Below are positions 27,646 to 35,568 of a DNA stretch of 64,000 bases, piece after piece. The position numbers and the translations under genes were made by a program. How positions within the stretch are numbered: position 1 is the stretch's first letter; each line of letters opens with the position of its first letter. The stretch comes from Nitrospirota bacterium. GTDB lineage: Bacteria; Nitrospirota; Thermodesulfovibrionia; UBA6902. The stretch is taken from the NCBI GenBank assembly GCA_016213945.1, contig JACQZF010000039.1, positions 54,421 to 118,420 of the forward strand, read 5' to 3'. The notes under the pieces were generated by a model, which saw nothing but the letters and a program-made list of their open reading frames with translations, did no database searches and was not told the origin of the DNA.

Positions 27646-28392
27646 ATGACCGATCTTTCCCTTGGAAAACTCAGGCCTGTCGCCGCAAAAGAGATAAAGC
27701 CTTTTTTCGAAGAGGTGTTAAGCAGATATCAGGGAAAAATTCATTCCATTTACGTTACAGGCACCTCGATCACGGACGATTTTAATGAGAAGACATCCGA
27801 TGTGAATTCCGTCATTGTCCTGAAGGAGATGGACCTGAAGTTTATCGAACTCCTCTCCCTTCTCGGCAAAAAATACAGCAAGCACAGGGTCGCGGCCCCG
27901 CTTGTCATGACCCCTGAATATATAAAAACTTCTCTTGATGTGTTCCCGGTCGAATTTCTGAACTTCAAGCTCATTCACGCGACTGCATTCGGCGAGGACA
28001 TTTTTGAAGGCCTGGAGATCGGAAAGCCGGACCTAAGGCATCAATGCGAGAGGGAATTAAAGGTCAAACTCATCGCGTTAAGGCAGGGCTATATTTCATC
28101 ACTTGGAGACAGGAAAATACTCACCGAAGGACTCGCAAAATCGATTACCGGTTACGTGCCGCTTTTCAGAGGGATAATCGTCCTGTTAGGCAAGCAGCCC
28201 CCGGTCAATCAGGGAGATGTGGTCCGGGCCCTCTCTGAAGCTGCTGATATAAACACAGATGTCTTTTCAAAAATCCTCAGAGTTAAAAAAGAGAAAGTAA
28301 AACTCTCAATGCAGGAACTCAATACAACCTTTGAAGATTACTATTCGGCCACCGACAAACTGGGAAAGATAATAGATGCGATCAATATATAA
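27646..28392 (+). CDS. Hypothetical protein with nucleotidyltransferase-like N-terminus
   Basis: 248 residues, no assigned family. Residues about 28-60, KIHSIYVTGTSITDDFN then TSDVNSVIVL, resemble the GSxxxGD...SDIDxxV core of Pol-beta-type nucleotidyltransferases, but the first acidic pair is displaced (TDDF) and the second is SDVN, so catalysis is uncertain. The rest is helical. It sits between cyclophilin and TPM-protein genes, 1 nt after the former and overlapping the latter by 17 nt, so all three are translationally linked. Role unknown. Confidence 0.7.
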   Translation: MTDLSLGKLRPVAAKEIKPFFEEVLSRYQGKIHSIYVTGTSITDDFNEKTSDVNSVIVLKEMDLKFIELLSLLGKKYSKHRVAAPLVMTPEYIKTSLDVFPVEFLNFKLIHATAFGEDIFEGLEIGKPDLRHQCERELKVKLIALRQGYISSLGDRKILTEGLAKSITGYVPLFRGIIVLLGKQPPVNQGDVVRALSEAADINTDVFSKILRVKKEKVKLSMQELNTTFEDYYSATDKLGKIIDAINI

Positions 28393-29155
28393 ATTCCCGG
28401 TAATGTTTTTACTCTGTCTTTGCCTGAGCGCGGCCTCCGTGTTTGCGGAAGTGACCATCCCCGACAAACCATACAACCATGTTGTCGATCTTGCCGGCAT
28501 AATCAGCGACGACGTAGAGGGCGCGCTTAACGGGTATCTCCTTGAACTGGAGCAGAAGACCACGGCACAGATGGTGGTGCTGACAATCGGTTCCCTTGAA
28601 GGCGGGTCTCTCGAAGATCTCTCGATCAGTATAGCCCATAACAAATGGAAGCTGGGGCAGAAAGGCAAAGACAACGGCGTCCTGCTCCTCGTGTCGCTTC
28701 AGGACAGGAAGTACAGGTTTGAGATCGGCTACGGACTTGAAGGTGTCCTGCCGGACAGCCTCACCGGCACCATCGGCAGGCAGTATCTCGTGCCGTATTT
28801 CAGGCAGGGCGATTATTCCACCGGAATATATACGGCGACGCTGGCTGTTATACATACAATTGCTGCCGACGCAAGCGTTGAGATCGCGGGAATGCCGAAG
28901 ATGAGAAACCGTTCGGCGTCAAGGGGGCGGGGAAAACCTTCCCTGTTGAATATGGTTTTTGCCGCGCTCTTTTTTATAGGCCTGATCTATATGTTCATAC
29001 GCCATCCACGCCTTCTGCTTTTGTTCCTCGCGATGAATATGCTTGGCGGCGGAAGGAGAAGCGGCTGGGGGGGCGGAGGCGGTTTCAGCAGCGGCAGTTT
29101 CGGCGGCGGAGGGGGTGGCGGCTTTGGCGGCGGAGGTTCTTCCGGAAGCTGGTAG
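28376..29155 (+). CDS. TPM-domain (YgcG-family) membrane protein
   Basis: 259 residues. Signal peptide (FPVMFLLCLCLSAASVFAE), TPM domain at about 27-165 with VVDLAGIISDD, LEQKTTAQMVVLTI, GQKGKDNGVLLLVSLQDR and RFEIGYGLEGVLPDSL, one transmembrane helix (about 190-210), and a C-terminal Gly/Ser-rich tail (GGGGGGGFGGGGSSGSW). Such proteins often accompany LemA; here lemA lies 2.9 kb away at 32073 with two opposite-strand genes in between. Role in envelope maintenance is suspected, not proven. The start overlaps the preceding gene. Confidence 0.9.
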   Translation: MRSIYKFPVMFLLCLCLSAASVFAEVTIPDKPYNHVVDLAGIISDDVEGALNGYLLELEQKTTAQMVVLTIGSLEGGSLEDLSISIAHNKWKLGQKGKDNGVLLLVSLQDRKYRFEIGYGLEGVLPDSLTGTIGRQYLVPYFRQGDYSTGIYTATLAVIHTIAADASVEIAGMPKMRNRSASRGRGKPSLLNMVFAALFFIGLIYMFIRHPRLLLLFLAMNMLGGGRRSGWGGGGGFSSGSFGGGGGGGFGGGGSSGSW

Positions 29156-29161
29156 CTGGTA

Positions 29162-30163
29162 TTAAATGCAATTAGGACAGAATAACAACACAAATTTCTC
29201 AAAGATGTCTTTATGGAAATGATTCAGCATCTCATTCTTCATCACTTTTAATGCTTCAAAGGGAGCGAGGCTTGGTTTGTAAGAGCGCTGAGAGGTCAAT
29301 GCGTCATACACATCAGCAATAGAGCAGATACGGCCGTATGCATGAATCTCATCTCCCTTGAGCCTCTGGGGATATCCTGTCCCGTCTTCACGCTCATGAT
29401 GCTGCATTACAATGACCTTGCATTCTTCTGTCAGATGGTTGGTCCCGGATAAGATTTTATAACCCTGATAGGGGTGGCTCCGCATCTGATTCATCTCTTC
29501 TTCCGTCAGTTTCCCTTTCTTATTGATGATGGCGGGCGCGATGCTGTTTTTGCCTATATCGTGGAGAAAATAACCCGCTCCCAGTTCATGCATATTATGA
29601 TTGCCGTCTCCCTTGAACACTGCCTTTGAAAGTGCGATTGAAAGGATGCCGACGTTGACAGAATGAGTATAGGTGTAAAAATCATGGGAGGTGATGCTCA
29701 ACAGGTAAAAAGTGGTTTCGTCATCGGAGAGTATAAGGTCCACTATCGCGGAGATTCCTTTCTTGGCCTCGCCGATATTTTGGGCTGTCGGGCTGTCAAT
29801 AAGCCTGTTCATGAGGTTCACAGAGGAGTTGTAAATAATTTTTGCCTTCTGCGCAGAAGGCATACTTTTATCGCTGACAGCTTCTCTCAGGGCTTCAGAG
29901 ATAAGTTTTTCAGGCTCCCATTTTTCGGACAGTGCCTGAGGCTTGTCGCCATGGCCTATCGCCTCTACCTGCATGTCTTCAATGACAAAACTTTTCGAGG
30001 TGTCGATAGACACTTCATCAAAACCGCTTTCAATGATTTCGTTGATTTGCTCAGGCGTTTTAATGAAAAAATTATTTTTCAGGAAGGGATGCTTAATCCA
30101 TGAGGCAGGCAGAACAACGTACATGCCGGTCTTGAGTCTATGTGCGCTGATAGGTTTAAGCAT
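29162..30163 (-). CDS. HD-GYP domain protein, predicted cyclic-di-GMP phosphodiesterase
   Basis: 333 residues. N-terminal DUF3391-like part (LKTGMYVVLPASWIKHPF, FDEVSIDTSKS). C-terminal HD-GYP domain with HDIGKNSIAPAIINKKG, MRSHPYQGYKIL, HHEREDGTGYPQRLKG and ADVYDALTSQRSYK; the metal ligands and GYP signature are intact. It should hydrolyse c-di-GMP. It follows the MCP gene by 42 nt on the same strand, linking chemotaxis and c-di-GMP control. No Shine-Dalgarno site is obvious. Confidence 0.93.
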   Translation of the reverse strand: MLKPISAHRLKTGMYVVLPASWIKHPFLKNNFFIKTPEQINEIIESGFDEVSIDTSKSFVIEDMQVEAIGHGDKPQALSEKWEPEKLISEALREAVSDKSMPSAQKAKIIYNSSVNLMNRLIDSPTAQNIGEAKKGISAIVDLILSDDETTFYLLSITSHDFYTYTHSVNVGILSIALSKAVFKGDGNHNMHELGAGYFLHDIGKNSIAPAIINKKGKLTEEEMNQMRSHPYQGYKILSGTNHLTEECKVIVMQHHEREDGTGYPQRLKGDEIHAYGRICSIADVYDALTSQRSYKPSLAPFEALKVMKNEMLNHFHKDIFEKFVLLFCPNCI

Positions 30164-30205
30164 GTTTGCGATTCAGATAAAATTAAATCACTCGCGGCAT
30201 TCTTC

Positions 30206-31792
30206 TTAACTGCCGGCAGTATCGCTGTTTTGTGTTACCTTGAATTCGCCGACCAAACTGTTGACTTCCAGTGCGACAGAGCTGAGATGCTCATTAAGCT
30301 GGGAAGATGTCTGCGCATTTTCCACTGCCTTACGAGTGATGTTAGCCACTCCCTCAAGATTGGATGATATCTCTTCGCCCGCGCTTGACTGCTCTTCAAC
30401 GGCGGCGGCAATCTGCTGCACCATATCGGTAACGTTTTTTATCGCTTCGAGTATTTGACTAAGCGATTGGCCTGCCTGGTTGGCTAATTCTACCTCGGTG
30501 TCCACCTCTTTAGTCCCTGACTGCATAGATTCTACGGCGTTCTTGGTATCGTTCTGAATGCTTTTAATCATATCGCCTATTTCCTTTGTTGCAGAGGTGG
30601 TCCTTTCCGCGAGCTTTCTCACCTCATCCGCTACTACTGCAAAGCCCCTTCCTTGTTCTCCTGCCCTGGCCGCTTCAATCGCAGCGTTCAATGCCAGGAG
30701 ATTGGTCTGGCTTGCAATATCATTAATTACGTTGATGATCTCGCCGATTTGTTCGGACGCTTTGCCTAATGCTTCAATAGTGTCAGCGGATTTATTAACA
30801 GATTTGGCTATACGGCTCATGCCGTTTATAGTCTCATTGACCACAAGGCGGCCATTATTGGCAAGCTCTACGGCTTCTTTTGCGGACTGGGCGGCGATGT
30901 TTGTATTTTTAGCCACGTCTATGAAAGTGGCGCTTAGCTCCTCCATAGCTGTGGCGGCGTTAGTGGTCTGGGAAGACTGCTCTTTTGAATGTTCAGCTAT
31001 TTGCATTGTGGCTGCAAATGATTTTTCCGCGTCCGAGGTCAGCACATGAATATTGGATGATAAATTTGAGATAAGGCCGCCGAGTTTTTCAATCGCATTG
31101 TTTAAATTATAGGCCAGCTTGCCAATCTCGCCTTCCCTCGAATCATCCATCCTGAGGCTTAAGTCTCCTCTGCTGAAACCCTCGGCTATCGTGTTAAGTT
31201 CCCTTAAAGGAGTAACGATGAAATGATAAAGATGCTTTAACAGAAAAATTATTCCTGTCAGGGTTATTACAACAACGGCGATTATTGTGTATTGTGTTTT
31301 GCGAGCTGTTGTATTGGCGATCTCCTGAGACTTCCCGGCAAGGGCCTGCTCATCGCTAAGGAGCGATTTGGCTTCCGCTGTCAGCTTGCCGTATCTCATC
31401 ATTGCTTCATCATTATTGACGCTGATAGGTTTAATCTTTAGAAAAGCGGCAAACTGCCCTTTAAGGTTCTGCCATTTGGGATCAATTGTCTGGATAAGAA
31501 CCTGCTGCAATTCAGGAGATTTGACATCTGTCATCAAGGACTTATGTATCCCGTCAAAGCCTGACAGGTTGTCGTTTGCCAGCTTGACTGAAAGGGGCTC
31601 CCCCTCGTCAATGATAAACTCATTCATGCCTCTAAGTAATCCTTGCAGATACATCGTTTCCCTCTCAAAAGACGTGGTTACCGCATTCTCAGCGTTTATG
31701 GAATGAAACCCGTACCACGCGGTTGAAACGATTATCAGAAACATTATCATTAACACTACGGCTGTCATAATGAGTTTTTTCTTGATTGTCAT
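30206..31792 (-). CDS. Methyl-accepting chemotaxis protein
   Basis: 528 residues from ATG at 31792, preceded by GGAGG at 7 nt; the longer reading frame upstream lacks a ribosome site. Order: transmembrane helix (about 8-30), a four-helix-bundle periplasmic sensor (about 31-180), second transmembrane helix ([20 protein letters not shown]), HAMP domain ([20 protein letters not shown]), and the signalling coiled coil with the conserved tip [20 protein letters not shown] and [20 protein letters not shown]. The ligand is unknown. No che genes are adjacent. A sigma28-type promoter lies about 100 nt upstream, and an HD-GYP gene follows. Confidence 0.96.
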   Translation of the reverse strand: MTIKKKLIMTAVVLMIMFLIIVSTAWYGFHSINAENAVTTSFERETMYLQGLLRGMNEFIIDEGEPLSVKLANDNLSGFDGIHKSLMTDVKSPELQQVLIQTIDPKWQNLKGQFAAFLKIKPISVNNDEAMMRYGKLTAEAKSLLSDEQALAGKSQEIANTTARKTQYTIIAVVVITLTGIIFLLKHLYHFIVTPLRELNTIAEGFSRGDLSLRMDDSREGEIGKLAYNLNNAIEKLGGLISNLSSNIHVLTSDAEKSFAATMQIAEHSKEQSSQTTNAATAMEELSATFIDVAKNTNIAAQSAKEAVELANNGRLVVNETINGMSRIAKSVNKSADTIEALGKASEQIGEIINVINDIASQTNLLALNAAIEAARAGEQGRGFAVVADEVRKLAERTTSATKEIGDMIKSIQNDTKNAVESMQSGTKEVDTEVELANQAGQSLSQILEAIKNVTDMVQQIAAAVEEQSSAGEEISSNLEGVANITRKAVENAQTSSQLNEHLSSVALEVNSLVGEFKVTQNSDTAGS

Positions 31793-31895
31793 GGTGCTAC
31801 CTCCGCATATATAAGTTGGCTTCCGGCCAGATATTCTGGGCACGCTTGCCATTTAATGTTATTCAGCACAAAACAGTGTAAGCCTGCTGTCATTC

Positions 31896-31922
31896 TTATC
31901 GGTAATAAAGCCGGGAACCTTA
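31896..31922 (-). promoter_or_regulatory. Sigma28 (FliA)-type promoter of the MCP gene
   Basis: On the minus strand TAAGGTTC, 11-bp spacer, ACCGATAA, against the flagellar consensus TAAAGTTT-N11-GCCGATAA: 6/8 and 7/8 matches with exact spacing. Located about 100 nt upstream of the MCP start. Confidence 0.78.
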
Positions 31923-31999
31923 ATTGAATAGCCTTATGACATTATTATTAATGAGAACGGGCCTATCTGATTAACCGATAATTGAACCTGTAACTATCC

Positions 32000-32029
32000 T
32001 TGATAGGATTTTTTAGTTATGATAATCTG
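32000..32029 (+). promoter_or_regulatory. Candidate lemA promoter
   Basis: TTGATA (32000-32005) with a 17-bp spacer to TAATCT (32023-32028). The -10 match is weak; listed because of the near-consensus -35 and exact spacing. Confidence 0.35.
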
Positions 32030-32072
32030 TCTGGTGTAGTTATACAGCAGTTTATTTCCAAAGGAGGGCTTC

Positions 32073-32648
32073 ATGTCAAAAGGTTTGAAGATTACCCTGA
32101 TAATTGTAGGCATCATACTGATTACAGGATTTGTTTTCGCCAAGTGGATAATCGGCGGATACAACAGTGTGATTGTGATGGACGAGCAGGTAAAGGCGCA
32201 GTGGGCACAGGTCGAGAACCAGTTGAAAAGAAGATATGACCTGATACCAAATCTTGTTGAGACGGTGAAAGGGTACGCAGCTCATGAGAAAGAGGTATTT
32301 GAGCATATCGCGGACGCAAGGACAAAATACTTTCAGGCTAATACAGTAAAAGATAAGATTCAGGCTTCCACTCAACTTGAAGGAGCATTGTCCCGCCTGC
32401 TTCTGTTGCAGGAGAATTATCCCCAGTTAAAGGCGAATGAATCGTTCCTGAAACTACAGGACAGTCTCGAAGGCACGGAGAACAGGATAGCAGTCGAAAG
32501 GAAAAGATACAACGAGGCGGTGCAACTGTTGAATACGTACATACGGACCGTCTTCGGCAGGGTCTTCGCTGGGCTGGCCGGTGTGTCGAGCGCCGAATAT
32601 TATGAGGTCCCGGAGGCAGAGAAAGCGGCCCCGAAGGTAAAGTTTTAG
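32073..32648 (+). CDS. lemA: LemA family protein
   Basis: 191 residues: N-terminal transmembrane helix (ITLIIVGIILITGFVFA), then YNSVIVMDEQVKAQWAQVEN, LKRRYDLIPNLVETVKGYA, HEKEVFEHIADAR and NRIAVERKRYNEAVQLLNTY, all typical of LemA. The family is widespread and often lies with TPM-domain proteins; its molecular role is unsettled. AAGGAGG is 6 nt before ATG. It ends just before a 19-bp-arm hairpin. Its usual TPM partner is at 28376-29155. Confidence 0.95.
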   Translation: MSKGLKITLIIVGIILITGFVFAKWIIGGYNSVIVMDEQVKAQWAQVENQLKRRYDLIPNLVETVKGYAAHEKEVFEHIADARTKYFQANTVKDKIQASTQLEGALSRLLLLQENYPQLKANESFLKLQDSLEGTENRIAVERKRYNEAVQLLNTYIRTVFGRVFAGLAGVSSAEYYEVPEAEKAAPKVKF

Positions 32649-32665
32649 CGCGATGTGAGGCAGTC

Positions 32666-32710
32666 GCAGTAATTATTGTAAGGGCAAAGTACCCTTATAA
32701 TAATTACTGC
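32666..32710. repeat. Long perfect hairpin between lemA and the selenoprotein gene
   Basis: Arms GCAGTAATTATTGTAAGGG (32666-32684) and CCCTTATAATAATTACTGC (32692-32710): 19 pairs with one G-T wobble and a 7-nt loop. No T-run follows on either strand, so it may be a convergent stem, a processing site or a remnant mobile element rather than a standard terminator. Confidence 0.85.
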
Positions 32711-32725
32711 CCTTAGTAAAAAGTT

Positions 32726-33085
32726 TTACAATTTCCCTATGATCTGCAGGGCGGTAATAAGATGTCCTATGAAGTCTTCAGGAGTGTAAAAGCCTACCAT
32801 CCGGTAAAGTTCATCACCGCTTACATCGAGGATAAAGAATGTCGGTGTTGCGAATATGGCGTACTTACTGAACTGTTCCGAATTTTTGCCTGATTCATAT
32901 TTAACAGGGACAAAATGCTCTGCGATATGCTTCTGCACATCATTGTTTGGAAACGTACCTGTTTCCATCCTCTGGCAGGCGTCTCAGGTTGGAGAATAAA
33001 AATCAAGCAGGACCAATTTGCCTTCTTTTTTTGCGGACTCAAGCGCCTCGTTGAGGGTTTTCATCCAGGTGATTTCATTTGCCAT
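32726..33085 (-). CDS. Thioredoxin-like selenoprotein (UxxC), TGA read as selenocysteine
   Basis: A single frame of 119 codons interrupted only by TGA at codon 34 (32984-32986). Upstream part: ATG at 33085 with AGGAGG 8 nt before, then TLNEALESAKKEGKLVLLDF-YSPT; after TGA: DACQRMETGTFPNNDV, FVPVKYE, FATPTFFILDVSGDELYRMV. In thioredoxin-fold relatives the TGA position is the first Cys of CxxC, so the product would carry U34-D-A-C37. A hairpin 23 nt after the TGA (GGAAAC, loop AGGTAC, GTTTCC; 32949-32966) fits a bacterial SECIS element. The cis-Pro motif ATPTF supports the fold. A pseudogene is the alternative, but the intact frame, ribosome site and SECIS argue against it. Probable role: thiol-disulfide or peroxide-linked redox chemistry. 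No sel genes are visible here. Confidence 0.86.
32949..32966 (-). promoter_or_regulatory. bSECIS hairpin of the selenoprotein mRNA
   Basis: Minus-strand stem GGAAAC/GTTTCC (6 perfect pairs) with a 6-nt apical loop AGGTAC carrying GGU, like the AGGUCU loop of the E. coli fdhF SECIS. The loop begins 23 nt after the UGA, within the accepted spacing. Confidence 0.8.
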
Positions 33086-33290
33086 TGTTTGTTCCTCCTG
33101 TTGATTTTTGATATGGGGACAACATCTTTTTTATAGTAAATCTTATCTCAAACATATAGCAAGCTGTCTTACAGTTCAATGAGTTGCCCTGGTAGCACAA
33201 CGGACTGCGTCCCCTGTACTATTAAAAAAAATCAGTTAAAATAGCCCATGGGATCAGGGGATGACCCTAATGAAGCATTTAAAAGGCCGA

Positions 33291-33319
33291 TTGACAAGAC
33301 AACGGTAAAGTGATAGTTT
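33291..33319 (+). promoter_or_regulatory. Candidate promoter of the two-CW protein gene
   Basis: TTGACA (33291-33296), 17-bp spacer, TAGTTT (33314-33319), 48 nt before the ATG. The rest of 33086-33290 shows no recognisable element. Confidence 0.6.
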
Positions 33320-33366
33320 GTAAATAGTAATTATTGACTGACCTAAAACTTTGAAGGAAAGCTGTC

Positions 33367-33714
33367 ATGGGTAAACTTAATTGCTGGGAATTTATGTCTT
33401 GCGGGAAAGCGCCATCCGGAGACAAATCAGATAATGACGATGTTTGTCCAATCGCAACCGAAACTTTGGCAAATGGGCTAAACGGCGGCGTCAACGGCGG
33501 AAGGATTTGCTGGGTGATCGCTGAGGGTTGTGACGGGCAAAAAAATAATGAGAATAAAATTAAGCTGCTGAATTTCCAAAAGAAGTCGTTCTGCTTTCAA
33601 TGCGAGTTCCGTTATAAGGTCATGTCTGAAGAAGGCTTGCTGGATTCATGCAGGGCGGTCGGAACATATTTAACAAATTTGCGTTTACTGAAAAATGATA
33701 AACAACCTGCGTGA
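33367..33714 (+). CDS. Two-CW domain protein (Cys/Trp-rich small protein)
   Basis: 115 residues rich in Cys. It shows the repeated pattern CW-x2-x3-CG: LNCWEFMSCGK, then CPIATE, GGRICWVIAEGCDG and a third cluster SFCFQCEFRYKVM. This matches small proteins annotated as two-CW domain proteins in sulfate reducers and Nitrospirota; metal binding or redox sensing is likely but unproven. AAGGAAA lies about 7 nt before ATG. It is transcribed away from the selenoprotein gene and stands alone. Confidence 0.8.
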   Translation: MGKLNCWEFMSCGKAPSGDKSDNDDVCPIATETLANGLNGGVNGGRICWVIAEGCDGQKNNENKIKLLNFQKKSFCFQCEFRYKVMSEEGLLDSCRAVGTYLTNLRLLKNDKQPA

Positions 33715-33731
33715 TTACATTAAGGGCAATC

Positions 33732-34907
33732 TCAGGTTATTGCAAAAAAGCACTTCAGATACTCTCCCTCTGTAAAAGGCGCTGATTCGGCGTGGTCGAT
33801 CCCGTGTGTATACGTTTCAAGAAACCGCAGGGACTTTTTCGCTTTACCGGCTGCTTCAACAAGCAGGTACCGGAAATCCTGCAGGGACAAGTGCGCGGAG
33901 CAGGAACAGGTCACAAAGGTCCCGTTCTCAGGCAAAACCCTTAGCGCCATTTCATTGATGCTCCTGTAGCCTGCCAGACCTTCATTCTTTTTCCGCCTGT
34001 CCTTGATGAAAGCCGGCGGATCAAGAATAATCAGGTCGAATTTTTCATGAGCAGCATTTTTCAGATATTTTTTCACATCGTCGCAAATGAATGCGCAGGT
34101 CCCGGCGTCAAGATTGTTCAGTTTTATATTTTCTTTCAGTAAGTCGAGCGCGGCAGCAGACGTATCTACGCTGGTGACTGACCGGGCCCCGCCTGCCAGG
34201 GCGTAAACGGAAAACCCGCCTGTATAAGAAAAACAGTTCAGGACAGATTTGTCTTTTACATATTTTAACAGCGCGCGCCGTTTGTCACGCTGGTCAAGGA
34301 AAAATCCCGTTTTCTGCCCGCGCTTCATGTCAACTAAAAACTTAAAGCCGTTTTCCTTTATCGTTACCAGCTCAGGGACATTGCCGTACAATAAGCCTGA
34401 TTGATTTTCCATGCCTTCGATCTTTCGCGACGGGATGTCAGACCTCTCGTAAATTCCCGCCGGGTGTACGGTCTCAATGAGGGCCGCGGTCACACTTTCC
34501 TTCCACTGCTCAATGCCGCGCGTATGGCACTGGAGGACCAGATAGTCATTGTATTTATCAACGATCAGGCCGGGCAGGAAATCGTTCTCGCCGTTTATCA
34601 GCCGGTATGAGTCCGTATCTGCGCTCTCGACATATTGTCTTCTTATCGCGTGGGCGTTCCGTATCCTCTTTGCAAAAAAATCCTTATCAACTGTCTCGTT
34701 TTCATCATAACTCCATATCCGCACTGCTATCTGGGAGTATGAATTGAAATACCCGGTTGCCAGGAAACCGCCGCTCTCTGTTACCAATTTAACAGGCGTA
34801 CCGGGCTTCAGATTGTCGGGGACATTTTCCAGCGCCTGTGAAAAGACCCACGGATGACGGTTTATTACAGGCCCGCTCCTCTGCCGTTTAATTTTAAGCG
34901 TAATCAT
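33732..34907 (-). CDS. rlmI: 23S rRNA (cytosine) methyltransferase, RlmI family
   Basis: 391 residues from ATG at 34907. N-terminal PUA domain (HPWVFSQALENVPDNLKPG), an EEHEE-like linker with LPGLIVDKYNDYLVLQCHTR, and a C-terminal Rossmann methyltransferase with SAM motif VLNCFSYTGGFSVYALAGGA, VTSVDTSAAALDL and catalytic FDLIILDPPAF. KRGQKTGFFLDQRDKR is a hallmark of RlmI. It methylates C5 of a cytosine in 23S rRNA. A longer upstream frame exists but the family start is MITLKIKRQRSG. A TATAAT box lies 10 nt before the ATG and no ribosome site is seen, so a near-leaderless mRNA is possible. It is divergent from tetR. Confidence 0.93.
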   Translation of the reverse strand: MITLKIKRQRSGPVINRHPWVFSQALENVPDNLKPGTPVKLVTESGGFLATGYFNSYSQIAVRIWSYDENETVDKDFFAKRIRNAHAIRRQYVESADTDSYRLINGENDFLPGLIVDKYNDYLVLQCHTRGIEQWKESVTAALIETVHPAGIYERSDIPSRKIEGMENQSGLLYGNVPELVTIKENGFKFLVDMKRGQKTGFFLDQRDKRRALLKYVKDKSVLNCFSYTGGFSVYALAGGARSVTSVDTSAAALDLLKENIKLNNLDAGTCAFICDDVKKYLKNAAHEKFDLIILDPPAFIKDRRKKNEGLAGYRSINEMALRVLPENGTFVTCSCSAHLSLQDFRYLLVEAAGKAKKSLRFLETYTHGIDHAESAPFTEGEYLKCFFAIT

Positions 34908-34943
34908 ACAGCAGTAATTATACATTAATTTATGACGCTTCTC

Positions 34944-34972
34944 TTGACAATCAATTCCTGCGATACTAAAAT
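34944..34972 (+). promoter_or_regulatory. Promoter of the efflux operon
   Basis: TTGACA (34944-34949), 17-bp spacer, TAAAAT (34967-34972). Near-perfect sigma70 type. The tandem operator at 34971-35002 overlaps its -10 box and the start site. Confidence 0.85.
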
Positions 34973-35002
34973 GAATCATCGTTCATATGAATCATCGTTC
35001 AT
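34971..35002 (+). promoter_or_regulatory. Tandem operator overlapping the tetR start
   Basis: Two exact copies of the 16-mer ATGAATCATCGTTCAT side by side. Each is an inverted repeat (ATGAA/TTCAT) like sites bound by TetR/AcrR dimers. The second copy begins at the tetR ATG (34987). Binding would block the promoter, giving autoregulation of the efflux operon. Confidence 0.78.
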
Positions 35003-35568
35003 TAAATAAATCACCGAAATCTAAAGTACTGCAGGTCGCCCTTGACCTTTTTTCTTCCAAGGGCTATGCGGAAACAAAGATGACCGAGATAGCCGGAGGG
35101 GCGGGGTTGAGCGTAGGCGCCCTTTACCTCAGATTCAAGAACAAGGAAGAACTGTTCCTGGAGCTTATTAAAGACCAGACGAGGGATTTTGTTGAACGGA
35201 CGGGAAAGTTACCGGCTGAAGACCCCGTTGAGGCACTGAGGAAGTATATCGCCTTGAATCTTGAGTATTCATTTCAGAAGAGGCAGTTGATATCCTTATT
35301 CTTTAAGGAATACAGTCTGCCATTTCTTCAACCGCTGAGGAGAAATTATTTCAGGGCACAGCACAGGATAATAGCTGATATGCTTGTAGCAGGGATTAAA
35401 AGAGGAATTTTCAGGCATATGAACGTCAAGGACACCGCGGCTGTGATTTTTGCGAGCATCAGGGGCGCTGTATTATTGAAATTAATATTCGGGATCGGTG
35501 ATGTAAGCAAAATGAGCAAATCCCTGTTCGCGCTGATCACCGACGGCATAAGAAAGGACCCGATATGA
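34987..35568 (+). CDS. TetR/AcrR-family transcriptional regulator
   Basis: 193 residues. N-terminal helix-turn-helix (VLQVALDLFSSKGYAETKMT, EIAGGAGLSVGALYLRFKNK) and a C-terminal ligand-binding helical domain (YFRAQHRIIADMLVAGIKRG). It is the first gene of a seven-gene efflux cluster and its stop overlaps the next start (ATGA), so it almost certainly represses these genes until a substrate binds. The tandem operator covers its own start. The leader is very short and has no Shine-Dalgarno site. Confidence 0.93.
   Translation: MNHRSLNKSPKSKVLQVALDLFSSKGYAETKMTEIAGGAGLSVGALYLRFKNKEELFLELIKDQTRDFVERTGKLPAEDPVEALRKYIALNLEYSFQKRQLISLFFKEYSLPFLQPLRRNYFRAQHRIIADMLVAGIKRGIFRHMNVKDTAAVIFASIRGAVLLKLIFGIGDVSKMSKSLFALITDGIRKDPI

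Noticed and set aside
29050..29155. Gly-rich tail as a separate repeat element
   Set aside because: It is the usual low-complexity C-terminus of TPM-domain proteins.
31800..32072. Cyclic-di-GMP riboswitch upstream of the MCP/HD-GYP operon
   Set aside because: The GEMM core (GGGCAAACC and the GCAAAGCCUCCGGCC-type segment) could not be found on either strand; only a sigma28-like promoter is supported.
32821..33042. Minus-strand frame of 73 codons overlapping the selenoprotein
   Set aside because: It has no motif and is out of frame with the thioredoxin-like sequence; the TGA-containing frame explains the region better.
33186..33230. Possible tRNA-like sequence (CTGGTAGCACAACGGACTGC)
   Set aside because: It does not fold into a cloverleaf: no acceptor stem and no TTCGANTC arm.
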